A stretch of DNA of 64,000 bases, taken from positions 1 to 64,000 of the forward strand of contig NZ_JAGQDE010000014.1 in assembly GCF_018069755.1 (NCBI RefSeq), given 5' to 3'. Position numbers and translations under genes: made by a program. This stretch comes from Ideonella aquatica (GTDB lineage: Bacteria; Pseudomonadota; Gammaproteobacteria; Burkholderiales; Burkholderiaceae_C). Position 1 is the stretch's first letter; every line of letters starts with the position of its first letter. A model generated the notes under the pieces. The model ran no database searches. It had not been told where the DNA came from and was given only the letters and a program-made list of their open reading frames with translations. This document shows positions 39,172-47,248 of this stretch, one piece after another.

Positions 39172-40284
39172 TCACGTTGCCAGATCAATGGCCACGCCTT
39201 CGACATAGACCCCCTGAAGGCTGAGTTCGCCATCGAGCACCACCATGTCTGCCCGCGCGCCCGGAACCAGACGCCCGCGGTCGCTCAGACCGAGATAGTC
39301 GGCAGCGATGGTCGACACCCGCATGCTGGCCTCCTGCACCGACAGTCCCAGTTTGACGAGATTGCGCAGCGCCTGGTCCATCGTCAATGCACTGCCGGCC
39401 AATGTGCCATCTGCCAGGCGCACGCCACCCTGGCACTTGTAGACCTCATGCCGCCCAAGGCGGTAGCGCCCGTCGGGCATGCCCGCACCGGCCGTGGAAT
39501 CGCTGACACAGTACAGACAGGGGATTGCCCTCAGTGCAGCGCGGATCGCGCCTGGATGCACATGCAAGAGGTCGGGAATGATTTCGGCATGCCGGGCATG
39601 CGCCAGCGCCGCGCCCACCATGCCGGGGTCGCGGTGGTGCAGGCCGCTCATGGCGTTGAACAGATGTGTGAAGCCGCTGGCGCCTTGTTCGATCGCGGCC
39701 ACGCCGTCCTCGTAGCGGCCATTGCTGTGGCCGATCTGCACGCGCAGACCCTCGGCACTCAACGCCGCGATCAGCGCCAGGTGGCCCGGCACTTCCGGCG
39801 CCAGCGTGACAAGCCGGATCGGTGCCAGCCGGCACAGCGACCGCACCTGCTGCAAGGTGCCCACCCAGGCATGGTCGGGTTGCGCACCCAGGCGTTGGGG
39901 ATTGATGTAAGGGCCCTCAAGGTGGACGCCAGCGATGTTCGCCGCGCCGGGCACCGATTGGTTGCACCAGGGTGCCAGTGCCATGAGCGCCGCCTCGATC
40001 TCTTCGAGCGGCGCCGTCATCGTGGTCGCCAGCAGGGTGGTGGTGCCATGGCGCGCATGCGTTCGCGCAGTCGTCAAGACCGCCTCGCCCGCATCCATCA
40101 CGTCGGCGCCGCCGCCGCCGTGGACATGGGCATCGATGAATCCAGGCAGGATCATCGTCTCGCCCCGTGCCTGCGTCTCAGGGACGGAACAGCCTTCGAT
40201 GGCGACGATACGCCCGCCTTCGCAGTGCAGCGTGCCGCGCAAAAAGCCATCAGGCGTGAGGATGAAACCGTGCAGCTGCATCAA
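39172..40284 (-). CDS. nagA: N-acetylglucosamine-6-phosphate deacetylase
   Basis: The 370-residue amidohydrolase has all the NagA motifs: HVHGGGGAD (H53, H55), HLEGPYINP (metal-binding E123), GHSNGRYED, HLFNAMSGLHHRDPG and SDSTAGAG with the catalytic Asp. It converts GlcNAc-6-P to GlcN-6-P and acetate in the cytoplasm, feeding the SIS-type deaminase. It lies 21 bases downstream of the GntR regulator gene in the same operon. Confidence 0.93.
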   Translation of the reverse strand: MMQLHGFILTPDGFLRGTLHCEGGRIVAIEGCSVPETQARGETMILPGFIDAHVHGGGGADVMDAGEAVLTTARTHARHGTTTLLATTMTAPLEEIEAALMALAPWCNQSVPGAANIAGVHLEGPYINPQRLGAQPDHAWVGTLQQVRSLCRLAPIRLVTLAPEVPGHLALIAALSAEGLRVQIGHSNGRYEDGVAAIEQGASGFTHLFNAMSGLHHRDPGMVGAALAHARHAEIIPDLLHVHPGAIRAALRAIPCLYCVSDSTAGAGMPDGRYRLGRHEVYKCQGGVRLADGTLAGSALTMDQALRNLVKLGLSVQEASMRVSTIAADYLGLSDRGRLVPGARADMVVLDGELSLQGVYVEGVAIDLAT

Positions 40285-40305
40285 GAACAGGGCGATCCGC
40301 TGGAC

Positions 40306-41046
40306 TCACTCGCGCCGCATCTCGGCCACGAAGTCGTAGTAATCGCTGCGGCAGTAGGAGTGCGTCAACTCCACAGCCTTGCCGCTGGCCACATAGCCCA
40401 CCCGCGTGATGAACATCACCGCCGTCGACACCGGAACCTCGAGCAGCCCGGCCAGGCGTGCGTCGGCATTGAGCGCGCGAATGTGCTGCAGCGCCCGCAC
40501 AGGGCTGTGGCCGCCCTGCGCGAGGTGGGTGTACAGGGAGGCCTCGACCTTCATGGGATCAGGCAGAACCGTGGCTGGCAGCACGCTGACCTCATAGGCC
40601 ATCACGGTGCCGTCGGCGAGTCGCAAGCGTTCAAGTCGCGCCACGCGCTCACCGGGCTGTAGTTCGAGTGACAGCCGTTCGTCGGGGGCAGCAGCGGCAA
40701 AGCCACGATGAAGCCAGCGTGAGCCTGGAACGAATCCGCGCTGATGCAACTCTTCAGAAAAACTCGACAACCGGGTGACAGGTTGCTCGAGCCGCGGCGC
40801 GATGTAGTTGCCACTGCCACGCTTGCGAACGATCAAGCCTTGCTCGACCAGGCGTTCAATCGCTTTGCGCGCCGTCACGCGTGAGACCGACAGCGCGTCG
40901 GCCAGCACCCGCTCCGAAGGCAGCGCCTCGTCGGACTTGTAATGACCATCGGCGATCGCCTGCGCCAGCGCACGCGCCAGCTGCAAGTACAGCGGGGAGG
41001 CTGCATCGCTGTCCAGGGTGAACGCAAAGGGCAGTGGGGTGCTCAT
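40306..41046 (-). CDS. GntR-family (HutC/UTRA) regulator of the GlcNAc genes
   Basis: The 246-residue protein has a winged-helix domain (about 10-80, LPSERVLADALSVSRVTARKAIERL) and a UTRA ligand domain (about 95-240). Regulators of this kind (NagR/NagQ/DasR type) sense GlcNAc-6-P or GlcN-6-P and repress amino-sugar genes. It lies between the kinase and nagA genes, overlapping the kinase gene by 4 bases. Four similar operator-like sites in the two divergent promoter regions of the cluster are its probable targets. Confidence 0.85.
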   Translation of the reverse strand: MSTPLPFAFTLDSDAASPLYLQLARALAQAIADGHYKSDEALPSERVLADALSVSRVTARKAIERLVEQGLIVRKRGSGNYIAPRLEQPVTRLSSFSEELHQRGFVPGSRWLHRGFAAAAPDERLSLELQPGERVARLERLRLADGTVMAYEVSVLPATVLPDPMKVEASLYTHLAQGGHSPVRALQHIRALNADARLAGLLEVPVSTAVMFITRVGYVASGKAVELTHSYCRSDYYDFVAEMRRE

Positions 41047-41978
41047 TCAAAGATGGGCAAATTGGCCGCGCGGCGCGCCAGTTCCACCGCGCCCCAGGTG
41101 GCATCGGCCCGCGGCAGCACGCGGCGTGCCAACAAGTGTGCACGCATTCGCGGCGCCAATTGCAACGCCACGCTGCCGGACAAGCACAGCGGCAACTGGC
41201 CGGAGGGGTCGGCCGCATCGGCCAGGGCCTCGAGCGCGCGCGCAGCGGCGTCGAGAATGCCGCGTGCAACGGGATCCTCTGCCTCGCAGTCGAACAACAC
41301 AGGCGCCAGCGCGGCGAACTCGGTTTGCCTCGCCGCTGCGCACCATTGCTTGAAGGTCTCTGTGCCGCCGCCGATCGATTCAAGCAACGCACGTGTCATC
41401 GGCCCGCTGGATCCGCGGCCGTCAAGCGCATGCTGTACTTGTCGAACCCCTTGTTTTCCCAACCAGGCGCCGCTGCCTTCGTCACCCACGACCCAGCCCC
41501 AACCGCCCACCGAGGCTCGCGTTCCATGGCTGCGCAGCACCTCGCACACCGATCCCGTGCCGCCGATCAACACCGCGCCGGGGCCGCCGCCATGCGCGCC
41601 CAGCACCGCAGCGAAGCTGTCGGTGTCTACGGCCAGCAGGGCACAGTCCGGCGCGGCTTCGATGAGCTGCTCAGCAAGGTCGCGCACGTTGGCGCCAGAC
41701 ACGCCGAACCCGATGGCACATTGCCGCCAGCTCAAACCTTCCAGTCCAGCCCTCTCGGCTGCACGGGCGAAGGCAAGATCGACTTGCTCCCAAGCTTGAT
41801 GGATGCCCTGACCGAGTGCCGACGGGCCGGCCGTCGCTTCCGACAGCAACTCGCCCTTCACGCTGCACAGGCGCAGTCGGGTTGTCGTGCCCCCACCATC
41901 AATGCCTACCAGCCAGCGCAGGTCTGCGCCCGGGCCGCGCCGGTTCACATGCAGGGGCAAAATATCAGCGTCAGCCAT
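41043..41978 (-). CDS. BadF/BcrA-type ATPase, probable N-acetylglucosamine kinase
   Basis: The 311-residue protein has the actin/hexokinase-fold phosphate loop GIDGGGTTTRLRL (about 25-37), the second motif AVLIGGTGSVCEVL and GGWGWVVGDEGSGAWLG, as in eukaryotic-type GlcNAc kinases of the BadF family. It would phosphorylate imported GlcNAc, the step missing if uptake is by MFS rather than PTS. It is the first gene of its operon. An operator-like site ends five bases upstream of the annotated ATG, so translation may begin at an internal codon nearer LRWLVGIDGGG. Confidence 0.82.
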   Translation of the reverse strand: MADADILPLHVNRRGPGADLRWLVGIDGGGTTTRLRLCSVKGELLSEATAGPSALGQGIHQAWEQVDLAFARAAERAGLEGLSWRQCAIGFGVSGANVRDLAEQLIEAAPDCALLAVDTDSFAAVLGAHGGGPGAVLIGGTGSVCEVLRSHGTRASVGGWGWVVGDEGSGAWLGKQGVRQVQHALDGRGSSGPMTRALLESIGGGTETFKQWCAAARQTEFAALAPVLFDCEAEDPVARGILDAAARALEALADAADPSGQLPLCLSGSVALQLAPRMRAHLLARRVLPRADATWGAVELARRAANLPIFE

Positions 41979-41982
41979 TGAG

Positions 41983-42000
41983 ATACCACTTTAATACCAA
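41983..42000 (-). promoter_or_regulatory. operator-like site C, facing the kinase operon
   Basis: On the minus strand it reads TTGGTATTAAAGTGGTAT, matching site A at 16 of 17 aligned bases. Confidence 0.6.
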
Positions 42001-42016
42001 GATGCTGGGGCGTCAA

Positions 42017-42034
42017 TTGGTATTAAGTTGGCCT
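42017..42034 (+). promoter_or_regulatory. operator-like site D, facing the TPR gene
   Basis: TTGGTATTAAGTTGGCCT on the plus strand shares TGGTATTAA with site C and lies 34 bases before the TPR gene start. This suggests that gene belongs to the same regulon. Confidence 0.5.
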
Positions 42035-42068
42035 TACATTTCTGGAATTCAGTGAGTGGCTGGCGTAC

Positions 42069-43172
42069 ATGCCAGCGCATCAGACCGTGACCCCACACGA
42101 ACAGGACCTTGAAGCGAGCTTGCGTGGCTTGACCGCCGCCAGTGAGGCTGTCGACAACGACATTCTTCTGCGGGAGCTCGACACCCAGGAGGCTCGACTT
42201 CGTGCAGCGGGTGACCGGCTCGGTGCAATTGACGTCCTGTGCCGGCGCTTCACGCTGCTCGAGCCGCGTGGCCGCGCCCTTGAGCTAGAGGGCGCGCTGC
42301 GCAGAGCTGCCAACGAGGCGCAAGCCGCTGGCGCCGCCGCGCAGGGCGCACGTGCTGCCGAGGCGCTGGGGCGCGCGGCCTACCAGCAGGGCAACTACCT
42401 CGAAGCCACAGAGCAATGGTTGCGCGCTCTGGAGCTGGCAGATGCTGCGGCCGAGGCCCGCGTGGCTGTCTCAGCGCGCGTGGGGTTGGGCCAGTTGCAC
42501 TACGCAATGGGCGACTGGAACAACGGGCTGCGCTACCACCGCGACGCGCTGGCGCGCCTGGCGCCCTTGCAGGACGAATACCTGGCCGCCAAGGTGGCAC
42601 TGAACATCGGCGTGGGTCATTTCGAGACCAACCAATTAGAGGACGCCGAGAGACACTTCAGCCACGGTTTGGCTGCGGCTCGGCGCGGCGGACATCGGGA
42701 CTTCGAAGCTGAAGCCCATTGGCATCTGGCCCGAGCCGCGCTTGCCCGTGGGCAACTGCAATTGGCCATTGCCGACTGCCGCCTTGCGTTGGGTCTGGCC
42801 GCTCATATCGAGCACAGCTGGCTGGAAGCGGCCGCCAGCCGCACCTGGACCGAGATCGCACTGGCCCGGGGCGACGAAGCGGCGGCGATCCGTAGCACGG
42901 AGCATGGCCTCGCCTTGGCCGAGCGCATTCGATCCAAGCCGCAGCAAAGCCAGGCCCATGAGCAACTGGCGCGACTGCTGGAACGCCAAGGTGACTTTCG
43001 CGGTGCACTGGCGCACCTCTGGAAGCATGTGGCCCTGCGAACAGAACTTGACCGCGAAACACTGCCGGCGCGCGTGGGTTTGTTCAGGACTGCAGAGGAG
43101 CCCGGCTCGGGCACCTCGGCATCATCAGACGGCCCGGGACCATTGCCCTTCATGAGCCCAAGTTCGCGCTGA
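42069..43172 (+). CDS. TPR-repeat protein, possibly a truncated signalling protein
   Basis: The 367-residue protein is made of tetratricopeptide-like helical pairs from about residue 20 to 330 (AAYQQGNYLEATEQWLRALELA; ALARGQLQLAIADCRLALGLA; LARLLERQGDFRGALAHLWKH). It ends in a short Ser/Gly/Pro-rich tail. In related proteins I know, such a TPR block precedes a GGDEF or kinase output domain, which is missing here; insertion-sequence debris follows directly. It is divergent from the GlcNAc kinase operon across two operator-like sites, so it may be co-regulated. Confidence 0.65.
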   Translation: MPAHQTVTPHEQDLEASLRGLTAASEAVDNDILLRELDTQEARLRAAGDRLGAIDVLCRRFTLLEPRGRALELEGALRRAANEAQAAGAAAQGARAAEALGRAAYQQGNYLEATEQWLRALELADAAAEARVAVSARVGLGQLHYAMGDWNNGLRYHRDALARLAPLQDEYLAAKVALNIGVGHFETNQLEDAERHFSHGLAAARRGGHRDFEAEAHWHLARAALARGQLQLAIADCRLALGLAAHIEHSWLEAAASRTWTEIALARGDEAAAIRSTEHGLALAERIRSKPQQSQAHEQLARLLERQGDFRGALAHLWKHVALRTELDRETLPARVGLFRTAEEPGSGTSASSDGPGPLPFMSPSSR

Positions 43173-43237
43173 CTCAGCCCAACCCAGTCCGTGCATCCCT
43201 GGCGTTGGCAGTCTCGGTGCTGCGCTGACCCTAAATC

Positions 43238-43438
43238 GTCGGCCCTGCAAAACTCATGTCACCGCCAGCGGCCTGAGGTGACGCCGCCCAACCCGAGCGG
43301 CGGCGGCTGAAGCCCAGCATGCAGCGCCTGCGCCAGCAGGCTCAGCACACCGCGCAGCTGATGGTGCGTATTCCAAGCCATCCCAGACGCCATTCCGCTG
43401 TGATGGCGGACAGCATTCCACGGTGATGGACCACGGCG
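43238..43438. other. insertion-sequence debris
   Basis: Twenty bases at 43238-43257 repeat, with one mismatch, the end of the deleted IS5-family element at 21617-21636. The following stretch has no gene and contains ATTCCgctGTGATGGCGGACA and ATTCCACGGTGATGG-type motifs like the ends of IS21-type elements. Confidence 0.5.
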
Positions 43439-43576
43439 CTGCTGGACTGCCTGACGCACCACCGCCACATCTTGGAGACCGACAACGAGTCCATCGGCTT
43501 CAGCCGCAGCACGGCCGAATCCAAGAAGCGCATCAAGGCGTGCGAGCAGACGCAAAACAGCCCAGTCAGCGGCTGA
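43439..43576 (+). pseudogene. C-terminal fragment of an IstB-like IS21 helper
   Basis: The frame encodes LLDCLTHHRHILETDNESIG and continues SRSTAESKKRIKACEQ to a TGA. It resembles the C-terminus of IstB proteins (LLDRLTHxxHIxETGNES). It is a relic unrelated to the complete IS21 at 21858-24217, whose IstB ends differently. Confidence 0.65.
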
Positions 43577-43637
43577 GACCGACCCGTTCTGATCGGGCGC
43601 CGCGCGGGTGGGCTCAAGCCTGCCATCCTGTCGATCT

Positions 43638-43802
43638 AGGAGGCTGTCGGACTTGGGGCGCCGAGAGCGAGAATCGGCCCCAGCGAGGACAGTTTTTGCC
43701 GGATTTGCAGCCCCATAGCCCAGCTATGGGGCAAAAAGCCGGTGAAAAAGCCGCCGCTGCGGCCGATTTGCAGCCGGCGACACCCAAGTCCGACAGCCTC
43801 CT
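43638..43802. repeat. 165-base palindromic element, copy 3 (intergenic, inverted)
   Basis: The same 165-base element as in the chitinase and deaminase genes, in the opposite orientation, with the end sequence AGGAGGCTGTCGGACTTGGG and its complement. It is flanked by CT and AG as in copy 2. It lies between IS debris and the YecA-like gene. Confidence 0.88.
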
Positions 43803-43867
43803 AGAGGCATCGCCGGACATACGCCCCAGGAACGCGCATCGACGAGATCAACCAGGACCGTGAATTG

Positions 43868-44596
43868 ATGATACCGATCACCCCCCAAGGCTTCCCCCCG
43901 CTCTCCGACGAGGAGATTGATGAACTCGAAGCCTTCCTGATGGAAGACCGCGACGGGGCCGAGGCGATGATGTTCGACACGATGGACGGCTACATGCACG
44001 CCGTGGCCATCGGGCCCACGACACTGAAGCCCCAGCAGTGGCTGCCGCCGATCTGGGGACATACGCAGGTTCAGGGAATGGTGCCGGCTGCACAGAGCAT
44101 CGAGCAGATCGACCGGATCCTGGAGCTGGTGATGCGCCACTTCAACAGCATCATCGCCGCCCTGGAGGATGAGCAGCCTGACATCTACCCCCATTGGTCC
44201 GTGAGGGAGTTCGAGGGTCAAGAGTTCGATGACGCCGAGGGTTGGGCCTGGGGCTTCGTACAGGGCGTGGACCTCTGCCGTGCCGACTGGCAACCCCTGC
44301 TGGAGACGGATCAGGGCCGAGCCTGGTACCGGCCGATCGGACTATTGGGAGAGGACGACTTCGGGCCCGAACAGGACGCGCTCACGCGCACGCCGGCACA
44401 GAGGGCTGAACTGGCCTTGCAGATCCCCGAAGCCGTCCTGGGCATGCACGCCCACTGGCTACCCCTGCGCCTGGCCATTCACGAACGAGCGGTGGCCCGG
44501 ACGCTGCAGACGAAGGTGGGCCGAAACGAGCCCTGCCCTTGCGGCAGCGGCAAGAAGTTCAAGAAGTGCTGCGGAGCGCCTGCCGACTTGCACTGA
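43868..44596 (+). CDS. YecA/UPF0149-family protein with C-terminal SEC-C zinc motif
   Basis: The 242-residue protein has an N-terminal YecA/YgfB helical domain ([16 protein letters not shown] and [17 protein letters not shown], about 10-190) and ends with the SEC-C motif [17 protein letters not shown], a zinc-binding element also found at the SecA C-terminus. Such proteins may bind ribosomes or SecA-related partners; a specific role is not known. It stands alone, convergent with the ligase fusion gene. Confidence 0.85.
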   Translation: MIPITPQGFPPLSDEEIDELEAFLMEDRDGAEAMMFDTMDGYMHAVAIGPTTLKPQQWLPPIWGHTQVQGMVPAAQSIEQIDRILELVMRHFNSIIAALEDEQPDIYPHWSVREFEGQEFDDAEGWAWGFVQGVDLCRADWQPLLETDQGRAWYRPIGLLGEDDFGPEQDALTRTPAQRAELALQIPEAVLGMHAHWLPLRLAIHERAVARTLQTKVGRNEPCPCGSGKKFKKCCGAPADLH

Positions 44597-44651
44597 GTTT
44601 GAAGATGGCACAGCAGGTTTCGGATAGATAGCACAGTGAATGTTGCTTGTC

Positions 44652-47243
44652 TCATGCGGTTTTGTAGTGCTCAGAATACGCTTGGCGAAGTTGCATCTTC
44701 ACGACTTTTCCCGTCGCACCCACTGGCAGCTGCGCAGACATCACGACGTCCGGGACCTGCCAGGAGGGCAGCTTCTCTTCAAACAGCCGCCGGATTTCCG
44801 CCGTGGTGATGGCACCACTGCCGGAAGAGACACAAACAACCAGCGGGCGCTCTCCCCACCGCGGGTGCGGGACGGCAATTGCAGCCGCCTCCACCACACC
44901 AGGGTGCTGCAGAGCAATCGCTTCGAGCTGGATAGAACTGATCCACTCTCCACCGGACTTGATCAAGTCCTTGTCCCGGTCCGTGATGACCATCACGGCG
45001 TCCGAGCCAAGGGTGGCAATGTCCCCCGTGTCGAACCAACCGTCGGTCGTCGTGATCTTGTCGCCGCGAAAGTAGCTGTCGACCACCCAATGACCAGAAA
45101 TCATCAGATGGCCTGCAGACTTGCCATCATGAGGAAGAACATGTCCCTCCGGATTGACCAGCTTCAGTCGTACCCCGAACGGCGCGCGCCCCTGGCACCT
45201 CAGGCGGGCAGCGGCCTCTTCCGGCGACAACGTGGCAGCCTCTGCCGCCGTCAGTGAACTGATGGTGCCCAGAGGAGAAGTCTCGGTCATGCCCCAGCCA
45301 TGAATGACCTCTACGCGATGCCGTTCCCGAAAAGCTCTCACCATGGGTTGTGTCACCGCAGAACCACCGATGATGGTCCGCCGCATGGTGGAGAACGTGC
45401 CGTCCGTACCGTCCAAATACGCGAGCAGCGATTGCCAGATGGTGGGCACGCCTGCGGACAGGGTTGTCCCGGTTTTCTCGAACAGGTCGTGCAACGCCTC
45501 TCCTCCCAGATTGGATCCGGGTAATGCCAGTGAGGCACCGGCAATGGCAGCGGCAAAGGGTATCGACCAGGCGTTGACATGGAACATGGGCACCACAGGT
45601 GCGACCGTATCGGACCGAGTCAATCCGAGAGCGTCCGGGCCGATGGCCGTCATCGACTCGAGCACCAGTGCGCGGTGAGAGTAGAGAACACCTTTCGGAT
45701 ATCCGGTGGTACCGGAGGTGTAGCACAGAGCAGCCGCAGAGTTTTCGTCAAGTTGGGGCCAGCTTGACAGTGGCGCAGCGCCCGAAATGAGTTCGTCATA
45801 GGCCTGATCTCGCCATTCAAGACCGACGGGCGCGCGGGACAACTGAATCCAGTGCCGAACCTTCGGGCACAGCGGCCTCAAGGTGTCAACGAGTCCAGCG
45901 AACGTACCGTCATAGAAAAGTACTTCGTCTTCGGCCTGGTGGATCATGAAGCGCAGGTGATCCAGGGACAGACGCGGGTTGATGGTGTGCAGAACAGCCC
46001 CGATTCCCGTGACGCCATAGTAGAGCTCCAGATGGCGGTGCGTGTTCCACGCAATCGATCCAATCCGGTCGCCTTCATCAACGCCAAAGGCTTTCAGCAC
46101 TGACGCAATGCACCTGGCGCGCCTGGCCGTATCTCCCCAGGCTTGCCGCACGATCACGCCAAGTTCAGCCACGCGCGCTGGCGCCTCTCGCGACCAAATG
46201 GGCGTGTGATGGTGGCCCTCTTCCGCATGAGTCAACAGTGACGACAAAATCAGAGGGTGGTGCTGCATGCCGCCGATCATCTTGGCCTTTCGAGGTGGGT
46301 CCACCGCTTCGTCTGCGGTCGGTAGCGTCAGGGAGTTGATGTGATCAGCGCCCGCAGACTGGACGTCTGGCGCTGAAGGCGTCGCGGGTACAGGCAGCTT
46401 GGCGCCCTCGTTGAGAACCTGAACCGAGAGCCAGTGCTCGATCAGTGTGGCTGCATCCGACCACCGATCGTCCACCATGAACATGTGCGAGGCCAATGGC
46501 AGCACACGTGACTCGACGCCATAGAAGCTGGCCGTTTCCTCGTTGTTTGCGATGCTGATCAATTGGTCAAACTCGGCGCCCAATACGGCGACGGGGACCA
46601 AGTTCGGGGACCGCTTTCCTCGCATCGGCAAAAGAAGCATGTCCAGAAAGGCACGAAAGCTCTCCGACTTCAGGCGCTGCAGAAGATGATCTTTGTCAGT
46701 GCGGCTTTCATCCCGGGAAAACAACAGGCCCCGGGCTGTTGCGTGATCGGCTACGGCACCGTACAGGTCCAGCGTTGCAACCGTACGCAAAAATGCCAAG
46801 GGACGTTCAGCAATGACTCGCCGCAATGCATGCCACGCCCCGGAAGGCGGAACCGAGGCCAGGAGCGCCAGCGCCCGAGCGCCATGACGCGCTGCGTATT
46901 TCTGCGCCACAAAGCCACCCATCGAGTGCCCGATGATGACCGGGCGGGTCAGACCCTGCGCTGCGACCGAGACGTCATCCACGTAGTCCTGAATAGATGA
47001 CCAGCGTATCCGTCCCTTTGACTCGCCGTGCCCGCGTAGGGATACTGCCCTGGCCCTGAAGCCGCGCTCTGCAAACCAGGGCAGAAAGAAGGACTCCCAA
47101 TACCAACTCGAAGACCAGGCCCCATGGACAAAAAGAAGATCCGCACGCTGGATCGCGTTGCTGCACTCATACGTGGACACGTGCAGCGCGCCAGCCGCCC
47201 CACTGCGGAATTCTTCAGTCCGCATGATCGAGACTGCTGACAT
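44652..47243 (-). CDS. fusion of an alpha/beta-hydrolase and an acyl-CoA/AMP-dependent ligase
   Basis: The 863-residue protein joins two enzymes. Residues 1-275 form an alpha/beta-hydrolase with nucleophile elbow GHSMGG (Ser107), oxyanion-region HGAW (40-43) and the probable catalytic His253 in ASHMFMVDD. After a Pro/Ala/Ser-rich linker (275-320), residues 322-863 form a complete medium/long-chain acyl-CoA synthetase, with the P-loop YTSGTTGYPKG (508-518), HGWGMTETSPLG, DTGDIA and the C-terminal GKVVKMQLR lysine. One chain could hydrolyse an ester or thioester and activate the released acid to a CoA thioester. It follows the monooxygenase gene by five bases, suggesting a Baeyer-Villiger-type degradation operon. 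Confidence 0.85.
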   Translation of the reverse strand: MSAVSIMRTEEFRSGAAGALHVSTYECSNAIQRADLLFVHGAWSSSWYWESFFLPWFAERGFRARAVSLRGHGESKGRIRWSSIQDYVDDVSVAAQGLTRPVIIGHSMGGFVAQKYAARHGARALALLASVPPSGAWHALRRVIAERPLAFLRTVATLDLYGAVADHATARGLLFSRDESRTDKDHLLQRLKSESFRAFLDMLLLPMRGKRSPNLVPVAVLGAEFDQLISIANNEETASFYGVESRVLPLASHMFMVDDRWSDAATLIEHWLSVQVLNEGAKLPVPATPSAPDVQSAGADHINSLTLPTADEAVDPPRKAKMIGGMQHHPLILSSLLTHAEEGHHHTPIWSREAPARVAELGVIVRQAWGDTARRARCIASVLKAFGVDEGDRIGSIAWNTHRHLELYYGVTGIGAVLHTINPRLSLDHLRFMIHQAEDEVLFYDGTFAGLVDTLRPLCPKVRHWIQLSRAPVGLEWRDQAYDELISGAAPLSSWPQLDENSAAALCYTSGTTGYPKGVLYSHRALVLESMTAIGPDALGLTRSDTVAPVVPMFHVNAWSIPFAAAIAGASLALPGSNLGGEALHDLFEKTGTTLSAGVPTIWQSLLAYLDGTDGTFSTMRRTIIGGSAVTQPMVRAFRERHRVEVIHGWGMTETSPLGTISSLTAAEAATLSPEEAAARLRCQGRAPFGVRLKLVNPEGHVLPHDGKSAGHLMISGHWVVDSYFRGDKITTTDGWFDTGDIATLGSDAVMVITDRDKDLIKSGGEWISSIQLEAIALQHPGVVEAAAIAVPHPRWGERPLVVCVSSGSGAITTAEIRRLFEEKLPSWQVPDVVMSAQLPVGATGKVVKMQLRQAYSEHYKTA

Positions 47244-47248
47244 CGCCG

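Noticed and set aside
43423-43863. Plus-strand 146-codon frame across IS debris and repeat copy 3
   Set aside because: It is a chimera of an IstB remnant in another frame and the 165-base element.
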